DNA of 64,000 bases, taken from Acinetobacter sp. TR3. GTDB taxonomy: Bacteria > Pseudomonadota > Gammaproteobacteria > Pseudomonadales > Moraxellaceae. Positions 56,944 through 64,000 of this stretch are shown here, in pieces; position 1 is the stretch's first letter; every line of letters begins with the position of its first letter. The notes beneath the pieces are model-generated. The model had not been told where the DNA came from. It ran no database searches and worked only from the letters and a program-made list of their open reading frames with translations. The DNA lies in NCBI RefSeq assembly GCF_027105055.1, contig NZ_CP114264.1, positions 992,001 through 1,056,000 on the forward strand, written 5' to 3'. A program made the translations under genes and the position numbers.

Positions 56944-57354
56944 ATGATGCATAGCAATCTCAGATGTCTCATTCTTGCTTATCAAAGTGCAGTATGTGAG
57001 GTTCTAGCTCTTATGCAAGAATCTGGTATAAAGCAACCTATTACAAATATTGAATGGGCATGTATGGATATCCCTCAACTTGGTAAATTGATAGGAGGTA
57101 TTCCATATTTTAAACATGGTTTTGGCTGTAAGGTTAAATTACCTAGAGGTGCCGTAGATTTTGATTTTGGAGAGCAGGGGCAGATCAATGGTTTTGATTT
57201 ATGGAGATTGCTTGATTTTGCTGATTCAAGATTATTTGAATATGGATTTTCTAGCGAAGCTGCTTTAAAGCAATGTTTTGAAGATGAAGTGAAAGCAGGT
57301 CGTTTAGTCTATTCAGGGTATATGCTTTATTACTTAGTAGATTCTAGCAATTAA
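56944..57354 (+). CDS. DUF6896 family protein
   Basis: A 136-residue protein with the pattern HGFGCKVKLPRGAVDFDFGEQGQINGFDLWRLLDFAD near residues 58-97, which I recall as the DUF6896 signature (acidic VDFDFG followed by GFDxWRL). Small acidic proteins of this kind are often immunity-like, although no toxin gene lies beside it. It is alone between two housekeeping genes, on the strand opposite to cysS. Confidence 0.65.
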   Translation: MMHSNLRCLILAYQSAVCEVLALMQESGIKQPITNIEWACMDIPQLGKLIGGIPYFKHGFGCKVKLPRGAVDFDFGEQGQINGFDLWRLLDFADSRLFEYGFSSEAALKQCFEDEVKAGRLVYSGYMLYYLVDSSN

Positions 57355-57501
57355 CATAAGTTCAATCTCTCTTCATTTTCGATGAAAACTACTACATTTA
57401 GAAACGTGCATATTTTTCAATTATGCTAGAATCAGCATCATTCTTTTGATTAAAATCATCTACCTTCAGGTGGATAGCGTATTATTCTGGGTCAAACTCA
57501 T

Positions 57502-58479
57502 ATGTCACAAGCCATAAATTTTCAAAAAAGCGCATTAGAGACCCTACGAATCGAGCAACAAGCCTTAGAGGTTCTTGCGAGACAAATTAATGAAAGTTTT
57601 AATCTTGCCTGCCAAATTTTGTTGCAGTGTAAAGGGCGTGTTGTTGTGACAGGTATGGGCAAATCAGGTCATATTGGTCGGAAAATGGCAGCTACATTTG
57701 CATCAACTGGGACACCATCATTTTTTATGCATCCAGGTGAAGCGGGGCATGGTGATTTGGGTATGTTGGTGCGTGGTGATGTTTTGATTGCCATTTCAAA
57801 CTCTGGCAAGAGTGATGAAATCATGATGCTCATGCCCTTAATCAAGTATCTAGGCGTACCATTAATTACCATCAGTCGTGATGATAAAGGACCAATGCCA
57901 CAGAATGCGGATGTTGCATTGACATTAGGTGAGGCGGATGAGGCTTGTCCTCTCGGTTTAGCACCAACGTCTAGTACGACTGCAACACTTGTGTTAGGCG
58001 ATGCATTAGCCGTCGCATTGTTGGAAGCACGTGGTTTTACTGCCGATGATTTTGCCCGTTCTCATCCTGCGGGAGCATTAGGTAAACGCTTACTTCTTCA
58101 TGTAAAACATTTGATGCATACAGGTGTTGAACTACCCAAAGTTAAACCCAATACACCGATGAATAAGGTGTTATATGAAATCTCAGATAAACGTTTGGGT
58201 CTTACCACGGTTGTTGATGAGAACGATATTTTATTAGGTATTTTTACTGATGGTGATTTACGTCGAATGATTGATCATCAACAAGGTTTTGATGTAAATC
58301 TCCCAGTTGCTGAAGTTATGACCAAAAATCCACTCACTATTTCTCAAGAAGCCCGTGCGGTGGAAGCATTGGAAAAAATGCATGAGAGAAAGATTAATCA
58401 ATTTGTAGTTGTTGATCATACCAATAAAGTGATTGGTGTGATTAGTATGCATGACCTTATTCAGGCAGGAGTAAATTAA
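57502..58479 (+). CDS. kdsD: Arabinose-5-phosphate isomerase
   Basis: Makes D-arabinose 5-phosphate from ribulose 5-phosphate for Kdo synthesis. The 325-residue protein has an SIS domain (residues about 40-180; VVVTGMGKSGHIGRKMAATFASTGTPSFFMHPGEAGHGD) and two CBS domains (about 205-325: HLMHTG and VAEVMTKNPLTI). It opens a five-gene cluster continuing kdsC-lptC-lptA-lptB, with three bases between its stop and kdsC. This is the usual envelope-biogenesis operon of gammaproteobacteria. Confidence 0.96.
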   Translation: MSQAINFQKSALETLRIEQQALEVLARQINESFNLACQILLQCKGRVVVTGMGKSGHIGRKMAATFASTGTPSFFMHPGEAGHGDLGMLVRGDVLIAISNSGKSDEIMMLMPLIKYLGVPLITISRDDKGPMPQNADVALTLGEADEACPLGLAPTSSTTATLVLGDALAVALLEARGFTADDFARSHPAGALGKRLLLHVKHLMHTGVELPKVKPNTPMNKVLYEISDKRLGLTTVVDENDILLGIFTDGDLRRMIDHQQGFDVNLPVAEVMTKNPLTISQEARAVEALEKMHERKINQFVVVDHTNKVIGVISMHDLIQAGVN

Positions 58480-58482
58480 GCC

Positions 58483-59022
58483 ATGGCATCTTATGCTTTA
58501 CAAGAACAAGCACGTCATTTACAAGCATTAGTGCTTGATGTGGATGGAATCTTAAGCGATGGCTTTGTAACCTTAACAAATTCAGGTGATGAACTTAAAT
58601 CATTTGATATTCGTGATGGTTTAGGTATGAAATTGGTTCAACAAGCAGGAATGAAAGTGATTATTATCACTGGACGTAAGAGCAATATTGTTGAAAAAAG
58701 AATGACAGATTTAGGCGTTGATCTTATTTTTCAAGGGCGAGAAGATAAAGGTGTGGCATTACGTGAAGCATGTGCTCAGTTAAATATTTTACCTGAAGAT
58801 TGTTTATATATGGGCGATGACTGGCCTGATTTATCTGCATTTGCGATTGCTGGCATGAGTATTACTGTTCCCAATGGGCATGAAGAAGTTCGTCGTCGTG
58901 CAAATTTAGTCACTCAAGCGATGGGTGGACGTGGCGCAGTTCGAGAAGTATGCGATATGCTCTTATTTTCAAAAGGCGTTTACCAAGAGCTACTTGCAAA
59001 ATATTTAGCTGTACCACATTAA
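58483..59022 (+). CDS. kdsC: Kdo-8-phosphate phosphatase
   Basis: Removes the phosphate from Kdo 8-phosphate. The 179-residue HAD enzyme carries LVLDVDGILSDGFV (motif I), FDIRDGLGMKLV, IITGRKSNIVEKRMTDLGV (motif II), and YMGDDWPDLSAF (motif III). It lacks a cap domain, as is typical of KdsC. It lies three bases after kdsD. Confidence 0.96.
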   Translation: MASYALQEQARHLQALVLDVDGILSDGFVTLTNSGDELKSFDIRDGLGMKLVQQAGMKVIIITGRKSNIVEKRMTDLGVDLIFQGREDKGVALREACAQLNILPEDCLYMGDDWPDLSAFAIAGMSITVPNGHEEVRRRANLVTQAMGGRGAVREVCDMLLFSKGVYQELLAKYLAVPH

Positions 59023-59061
59023 TAGTAGCGTGAATTACCCAAAGGTCAGGTAACTCTGTTT

Positions 59062-59610
59062 ATGGATACCAAGGTTTTATATGTTGTTGCTGTTTTGATT
59101 GCTGCTTTAAGTGGTGGCTATTATTATTACAGCGGCAAAGCAAAAAAGTTGGATGTTGATTCAGCGAAAAATATGACTTATTCAGCGCAGGGTGTTCACT
59201 TAACACAGACTGATGAGCAGGGTAATTTATACATTCGAGCTGAGGTGAAACAGTTGCAGCAAAATATGCAGCAGAAAACATCCCAACTTGATCAATTAAA
59301 TGCCGTGATGTACAAGCAGGGTAAGGCTGATGCAACGTTTTATGCAAAACAAGCACAAGGCTATGACGATAATACAAAGATCATATTACAAGGCAATGTC
59401 GTTGCAACTAAATTGTCTGATCAGGGGAAAATGGAGTTTCATACTAATGAACTCACAGGATATCCAAAAACCAGAGAATTAGAGACACAACACTCAGTCA
59501 CTGTACAAACGCCAAGTTCTGAGTTTGTTAGTCAAGGTTTAAAGGCAAATTTGAATAATGGTCAATATGAATTCTATAAAATTCGAGGAAAGTATGCGCC
59601 AAGCTCTTAA
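59062..59610 (+). CDS. lptC: LPS export system protein LptC
   Basis: A 182-residue bitopic inner-membrane protein. The membrane helix is at residues 4-22; the rest is a periplasmic beta-jellyroll that receives LPS from LptBFG and hands it to LptA. The EVKQLQQNMQQKTSQLDQLNAVMYKQG stretch and TNELTGYPKTRELETQHSVTVQTPSSEFVSQGLKANL, with the conserved glycine pattern, fit LptC. Its last 17 bases overlap the lptA start. Confidence 0.92.
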   Translation: MDTKVLYVVAVLIAALSGGYYYYSGKAKKLDVDSAKNMTYSAQGVHLTQTDEQGNLYIRAEVKQLQQNMQQKTSQLDQLNAVMYKQGKADATFYAKQAQGYDDNTKIILQGNVVATKLSDQGKMEFHTNELTGYPKTRELETQHSVTVQTPSSEFVSQGLKANLNNGQYEFYKIRGKYAPSS

Positions 59611-60142
59611 TTCTAAATTTCGTTTCACTTTCCTAAAACAAGCCACTTGTATTGCCGCTGTAGTATTTTCTTCGGCTTCAAGTTTTGCTTTGCCATCAGA
59701 CCGCAGCCAACAGTTATCATTGGTTGCTGATCGTGCAACCTATAATGATAAAACAGGTGTAACAACCTATACGGGTAATGTAGTGATCGAGCAAGGCACG
59801 ATGAAGCTTCAGGCTGATTCTATTATTGCGACATTGAATAGCAAAAAAGAAATACAAACGATTACAGCTAAAGGTCAGTTGGCAAAATTTCAGCAGCAAA
59901 TAGATGCTAAAAAAGGTTTAGCGCGTGGTGAAGCGCAGACCATTGTTTATAATGCCGATACAGGAATTATTACTTTGACTGGTAAGGCATATCTGTATCA
60001 AGATGGTTCTAGTATTCGTGGTAATAGTTTGAAATATAGTATGAACAAAGGTGATGTAGAGGCACAAGGTTCTTCATCAAATCGAGTTCAAATTATTATT
60101 CCGCCATCAAGTTCTAAGAGTTCTCCAGGGGCGCGTGATTAA
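59594..60142 (+). CDS. lptA: LPS transport periplasmic protein LptA
   Basis: Forms the periplasmic bridge that carries LPS. ATG 59594 ([11 protein letters not shown]) has GAGGAAAG just upstream and opens a signal peptide ending near SSASSFA; frames further upstream read through lptC and are not coding. The 182-residue product has a beta-jellyroll ([39 protein letters not shown]) of the OstA/LptA family. A disordered, Ser-rich C-terminus follows. It overlaps lptB by one base (TAATG). Confidence 0.94.
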   Translation: MRQALNSKFRFTFLKQATCIAAVVFSSASSFALPSDRSQQLSLVADRATYNDKTGVTTYTGNVVIEQGTMKLQADSIIATLNSKKEIQTITAKGQLAKFQQQIDAKKGLARGEAQTIVYNADTGIITLTGKAYLYQDGSSIRGNSLKYSMNKGDVEAQGSSSNRVQIIIPPSSSKSSPGARD

Positions 60143-60888
60143 TGGATCAATCAGTACAGCAATCACAAACTTTATGTATTAAACACCTAGCTAAAAACTA
60201 TAGTAAACGTTGGGTGGTAAAAGATGTTTCATTTACGATGCAAAGCGGTCAAATTGTCGGTTTACTTGGACCAAATGGTGCAGGTAAAACTACAAGCTTC
60301 TATATGGTTGTTGGACTTGTTCGTATGGATAAGGGTGAAATCCATTTAGATAATTTAGATTTATCTGATCTAGCGATGCATGAGCGGGCACGTAAAGGTA
60401 TTGGATACTTACCACAAGAAGCATCAATTTTTAGAAAGCTCACAATTTCTGAAAATATCATGGCAATTTTGGAAACGCGTAAAGACCTAAATAAACAACA
60501 AAGACAGCAACGTTTAACTGAATTATTGAATGATTTTAAAATTAATCATATTAAAGACTCGTTAGGAATGAGTGTATCTGGTGGTGAACGTCGTCGTGCT
60601 GAAATTGCTCGTGCCTTGGCTGCTGACCCAAAATTTATGCTATTAGATGAACCCTTTGCAGGCGTCGATCCAATTTCTGTAGGTGATATTAAAGATATTA
60701 TCCAAACATTAAAGAGTCGAGGAATTGGTGTTTTAATTACTGATCATAATGTACGAGAAACCTTAGCAATTTGTGAAAAAGCTTATATTGTCAGTGAAGG
60801 TTCTGTGATAGCAGAAGGAACTCCGCAAGAAATTTTAGATAATGAGCAAGTACGTAAAGTCTACCTAGGCGATGACTTCGTTGTTTGA
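60142..60888 (+). CDS. lptB: LPS export ABC transporter ATP-binding protein LptB
   Basis: ATPase that drives LPS extraction through LptFG. The 248-residue protein has Walker A ([17 protein letters not shown]) near residue 40, Q-loop (GYLPQEAS), ABC signature ([15 protein letters not shown]), Walker B ([14 protein letters not shown]) and H-loop ([11 protein letters not shown]). lptF and lptG are not in the window, which is normal since they map elsewhere. Confidence 0.97.
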   Translation: MDQSVQQSQTLCIKHLAKNYSKRWVVKDVSFTMQSGQIVGLLGPNGAGKTTSFYMVVGLVRMDKGEIHLDNLDLSDLAMHERARKGIGYLPQEASIFRKLTISENIMAILETRKDLNKQQRQQRLTELLNDFKINHIKDSLGMSVSGGERRRAEIARALAADPKFMLLDEPFAGVDPISVGDIKDIIQTLKSRGIGVLITDHNVRETLAICEKAYIVSEGSVIAEGTPQEILDNEQVRKVYLGDDFVV

Positions 60889-60901
60889 ATCAAATTAAAT
60901 C

Positions 60902-60931
60902 AAAAGAGAACCATTTATGGTTCTTTTTTTT
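60902..60931 (+). terminator. kds-lpt operon terminator
   Basis: AAAAGAGAACCAT and ATGGTTCTTTTTT arms around two bases, with a T-run. Confidence 0.92.
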
Positions 60932-61185
60932 ATCTAAAATTATTATGAATAATAAATAGATACGTGATTAATGCATTTAAAACTAAAAGGTTTTAATTTT
61001 TAGATGATTGATTTTTAATTAATTTTTACTTTTTATTTTATGCTGTTGTTTGCGCATTATTACGAAACTATTTTACAAAAAACAAACACTTAAGTGTGTC
61101 CGAATTAGCTGAAAGAGCATAGTTTTTTGTTGGAAAAAGTGAGTAGAATGATTGTGCTTTTAAACGATAATAATATGAAAAGAAT

Positions 61186-62721
61186 ATGAGCATAAAGAAA
61201 GATATAAACGTCAATAGTAGAACATGGAAAATATATGGAGATATTAAGTGGCTATTTTCTATAGCACTTTTATCGGTACCGATTACGCATGCTGAGACAC
61301 CCAGTGAACAGTACCATACTTTAAAAAATAATTTGTCGCAGCTGTTTGCACCAAAAAGTAATGAAGACTTTAAAATTGCGAATATGCAGAGACTAAGCAA
61401 TTTTTCGTTTAATCCTTCTAACGTTGAATTACCTGTAGTTGGTGCTAGTCATGCGATTGATACAGTTCCAAGTGCTTTATGGCAAAGCCAGCTGAAAGTT
61501 TTAAAAGATGCGGTAAAAGTAGTGGTACAGAGAAATCCAGAAATTTCCCAAACACTCGCGACTTTAGCAGCACAAAATGCAAATATTGATGTTGCAAAAG
61601 CTGGCTACTATCCACAGATTACTGGGGGCATTAACACTGGTGATTTAACAAAAAAAGCAGCTCGTGGACAACAGATCCTTGCATTAAATGCGACACAAAT
61701 GCTTTTTGACTTTGGAAAAGTGAAATCAGGTGTCAACACGGAACAGGCAAAACTTTCATTAGAACAAGCAAAAGTGCTTATTAAAATTGATGATATTTCA
61801 TTAGATGTCGCTCAAACGATAATTAATATACAACGTTATCAGAAGCTTATTCAGATTGCGAATCAACAAATTTCTGGAATTCGACGGATTCAAGAAATGG
61901 CAAATTTAAGAGCAAATGCAGGAATTAGCAGCCAAGCGGACCCAGTACAAGCACAGTCTTATTTACAGTCTGCTCAGTCTGCTTTAATTGCGCAGCAATC
62001 TTTACTTGCCCAATACCAACAGCATTTAAATACTTTACTTGGGTTTGATGTAAATAACGTGCAATGGGCGATTCCAGATGATTTGGTTCAACAGTCAGAC
62101 TTATATTCAGCTCCACAATTTAACATCATTCCTCAAATGATTGCTGCGCAAGCAGGAATTGACGTTGCTCGTTCGCAGAAACAGCAAACACAATTAAGTC
62201 GATATCCTACATTATCTGTGAAAGGTGAATTGAGTCAGGCTTTACATGGCCGAAACCCAAATAATGATAAAGAGGGAGGTTTCGATAGTGCCATTATGTT
62301 GGAAGCGACCAGTCAATTTTATCAAGGTGGCGCAACATCCTCACAAATTAAAGCGGCTAGCTTTGCCGAAGAGGCTGCTAAAGCTCAAGTAAATGCAGTC
62401 TATCTACAAGTACTTGACCAGATTCGGACGAGTCGAGAACAAATTGAAAATAAACAAAGACAAATGCAAGTTCTCATAAGTCGTCAAGCGACAACCGTGA
62501 GAACAAAAGAACTTTATCAAGAACAATATAAATTAGGTACACGATCACTTGTAGATTTATTAAATGCTGAACAGGCAATTCACGGCGCAAATTCTGAGTT
62601 AGAAAGTGCACGTTACGATATTTATAGCAGTATTGCGCAATATATAGCGACCACAGGACGTTCGCGTCAAGCCTACGACTTAAATAATATACAAATTCAG
62701 GGATTTGAAGTTCAGCCATGA
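61186..62721 (+). CDS. TolC-family outer-membrane efflux/secretion protein
   Basis: A 511-residue outer-membrane channel protein. An unusually long N-terminal region (about 37 residues, ends THA) with a hydrophobic core works as signal peptide. The two OEP repeats are visible from residue 110 on: LSQTLATLAAQNANIDVAKAGYYPQITGG, ALNATQMLFDFGKVKSGV, and LYQEQYKLGTRSLVDLLNAEQAIHGANSELESARYD. Its stop overlaps the ATG of the next gene, a LapB-type ABC transporter. This supports a type I secretion role (LapE-like) rather than drug efflux. Confidence 0.9.
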   Translation: MSIKKDINVNSRTWKIYGDIKWLFSIALLSVPITHAETPSEQYHTLKNNLSQLFAPKSNEDFKIANMQRLSNFSFNPSNVELPVVGASHAIDTVPSALWQSQLKVLKDAVKVVVQRNPEISQTLATLAAQNANIDVAKAGYYPQITGGINTGDLTKKAARGQQILALNATQMLFDFGKVKSGVNTEQAKLSLEQAKVLIKIDDISLDVAQTIINIQRYQKLIQIANQQISGIRRIQEMANLRANAGISSQADPVQAQSYLQSAQSALIAQQSLLAQYQQHLNTLLGFDVNNVQWAIPDDLVQQSDLYSAPQFNIIPQMIAAQAGIDVARSQKQQTQLSRYPTLSVKGELSQALHGRNPNNDKEGGFDSAIMLEATSQFYQGGATSSQIKAASFAEEAAKAQVNAVYLQVLDQIRTSREQIENKQRQMQVLISRQATTVRTKELYQEQYKLGTRSLVDLLNAEQAIHGANSELESARYDIYSSIAQYIATTGRSRQAYDLNNIQIQGFEVQP

Positions 62722-64000
62722 TGACTAAAATAAATTATCAGCCTTGGTTACAAGCGGTATTGACAATTGCAAAGCATTATCGTATAGAACCATCAGAAGA
62801 GAGAATTCGTTTACAACTGGATTGGAATCAGAACCAGAATTTAGATGAAATCTTATTATTAATGAGTCGGCAGGTTGGACTTAACTTACGAAAAGTTAAA
62901 TTTAGCGATGATGTGTTCAATCCATGGCGTTTGCCCGTGATTGTTGAACTGAATGATGGTCAAGTTGGTGTTATTGATAAGGCTGATACAGAGGGTAACG
63001 TTAGTGTTCAATTAAGTGGTGATCAAGGGTTATCGCAAAAATTTGCTGTTGGAGTACTTAAACATATTGTCAAAGGTGTTTATATCCTTCGACCAGAAAA
63101 ATCAGTACCAGATGCACGTATCGATGAATACATTAAGCCTTATGAAGCAAGTTGGTTTTGGTCAATTGTATTACAAGATTGGAAGCGTTATATCGATATA
63201 ATGTTTGCCTCTCTTATGGCTAATATTCTGGCATTAGCCACCATCATTTTCTCTATGCAAGTCTATGATCGAGTTGTTCCATCGCAATCCATCCCCACAC
63301 TTTGGGTGCTTGCAGGTGGGGTATTTATTGCTGCAATTTTTGAATTTGTACTTCGTGTTTCGCGTGTTTATTTGTCTGATATTATTGGGAAACGTGCAGA
63401 TTTACGTGTTTCAGATCGGGTATTTGGTCATGCTTTAAGAATAAAAAATAGTGAGCGCTCTAAGTCTACAGGTACGTTTATTTCACAAATTAGGGAACTT
63501 GAAGGTGTTCGTGATCTTGTGACATCTACAACGATGGGTGCAATTGCTGATTTACCATTCTTCTTTTTATTCCTCGTGATCTTTGCAATTATTGGCGGTA
63601 ATTTATTCTGGGTGATGCTAATTGTTGTCCCATTGATGATCTTACCTGGTATTTTTGTACAAAAAAAATTAGCGCAACTTGCACAAGAAGGGATGCGTGA
63701 ATCTTCTATCCGCAATGCAATTTTGGTTGAAGCAGTTCAAGGTATTGAAGATATTAAATTATTACGCGCAGAATCTCGATTTCAAAATCAGTGGAATCAT
63801 ATGAATGAGGTTTCCGCAGATATTAGTATGCAGCAACGTAAAATTGTTGGCGTTCTAACGGCATGGACTCAAAAAATTCAAGGTTTGACTTATGCCGCAG
63901 TAATTTTGGTAGGATGTTTTGCGGTGATGGATGGTGAAATGACTACAGGTGCTCTTGTTGCTTGTTCAATTTTATCATCACGCATGTTGGCACCTATTTC
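62718..64000 (+). CDS. LapB-type type I secretion ABC transporter, 5' part (runs off window)
   Basis: The frame stays open from ATG 62718 to the window end (about 427 codons). Residues 1-130 are a peptidase C39-like domain that lacks the catalytic Cys-His pair, as in LapB and HlyB-type transporters for large RTX adhesins. Residues about 155-427 are the ABC transporter membrane domain: WFWSIVLQDWKRYIDIMFASLMANILALATIIFSMQVYDRVVPSQSIPTLWVL, then SGTF-like STGTFISQIRELEGVRDLVTS and a long stretch with several helices. The ATPase is beyond the edge. It is translationally coupled to the preceding TolC-family gene (ATGA overlap). The cargo is likely a Bap-like adhesin, not seen here. Confidence 0.88.
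   Translation, partial: MMTKINYQPWLQAVLTIAKHYRIEPSEERIRLQLDWNQNQNLDEILLLMSRQVGLNLRKVKFSDDVFNPWRLPVIVELNDGQVGVIDKADTEGNVSVQLSGDQGLSQKFAVGVLKHIVKGVYILRPEKSVPDARIDEYIKPYEASWFWSIVLQDWKRYIDIMFASLMANILALATIIFSMQVYDRVVPSQSIPTLWVLAGGVFIAAIFEFVLRVSRVYLSDIIGKRADLRVSDRVFGHALRIKNSERSKSTGTFISQIRELEGVRDLVTSTTMGAIADLPFFFLFLVIFAIIGGNLFWVMLIVVPLMILPGIFVQKKLAQLAQEGMRESSIRNAILVEAVQGIEDIKLLRAESRFQNQWNHMNEVSADISMQQRKIVGVLTAWTQKIQGLTYAAVILVGCFAVMDGEMTTGALVACSILSSRMLAPI

Noticed and set aside
61148..61189. 13-codon frame overlapping the TolC-family start as a leader peptide
   Set aside because: No ribosome site and too short to separate from chance; mentioned only within the secretion finding.

Overview
This 64 kb window reads as ordinary chromosome of an Acinetobacter species (Gammaproteobacteria, Moraxellaceae). 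The assignment rests on low-GC, densely packed genes, on the rubA-rubB-estB-oxyR cluster described from Acinetobacter sp. ADP1, on an A1S_2505-type gene, on trpG separated from trpDC, and on the ~530-residue isocitrate lyase. I see no insertion sequence, prophage, integron or CRISPR array. Most of the content is housekeeping, with a minority of genes of unknown function.

Layout. 0-4.2 kb (+): 3' end of hemE, a DUF817 membrane protein, a DUF3015 exported protein and a DUF4105 protein. 4.2-11.1 kb (-): folE with a cupin gene, an Smr protein, a small membrane protein, trpD-trpC, a TcyP-type transporter, and trpG. 11.1-14.7 kb (+): glnA behind two NtrC-like sites, then ubiC-ubiA. 14.8-20 kb: a decayed lipase-like lipoprotein gene, small genes, two identical tRNA-Asn genes, a GFA protein, a class I aminotransferase and an unlisted 59-residue protein. 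20-24 kb (-): an orphan NrtA-like lipoprotein, an A1S_2505-family gene and a membrane GGDEF protein. 24-34.8 kb (+): uvrB, a lipocalin, rarD, an N-terminally extended GAPDH, two tandem paralogous membrane-anchored beta-repeat proteins, obgE and proB. 34.8-41.2 kb: HAD phosphatase, DUF1615 lipoprotein, dusB, and the leftward rubA-rubB-estB-oxyR cluster. 41.5-51.2 kb: SRPBCC protein, lysS, DUF2059, Wzi-like protein, cysD-cysN, an L7/L12-like membrane protein, and a CNNM/CorC protein. 51.3-57.4 kb: a LysR regulator divergent from aceA, an NlpE-like lipoprotein, tRNA-Gly, cysS, and a DUF6896 protein. 57.5-60.9 kb (+): kdsD-kdsC-lptC-lptA-lptB. 61.2-64 kb (+): a TolC-family protein and the start of a LapB-type type I secretion ABC transporter that runs off the window.

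Functional groups. kdsD/kdsC make Kdo and LptCAB deliver finished LPS to the outer membrane. cysD/cysN activate sulfate. trpG/D/C belong to tryptophan synthesis and ubiC/ubiA to ubiquinone synthesis. rubA/rubB pass electrons to alkane hydroxylase. aceA opens the glyoxylate shunt needed for growth on alkane- or acetate-derived acetyl-CoA. The last two genes are two of the three parts of a type I exporter, probably for a large adhesin.

The points most worth following are the paired beta-repeat proteins (30.7-32.2 kb), the glnA upstream NtrC-type sites, a 32-codon leader reading frame overlapping cysD, the intrinsic terminator between rubA and rubB, and the perfect palindrome just upstream of the aceA promoter. 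I found no convincing, completely new multi-gene system.
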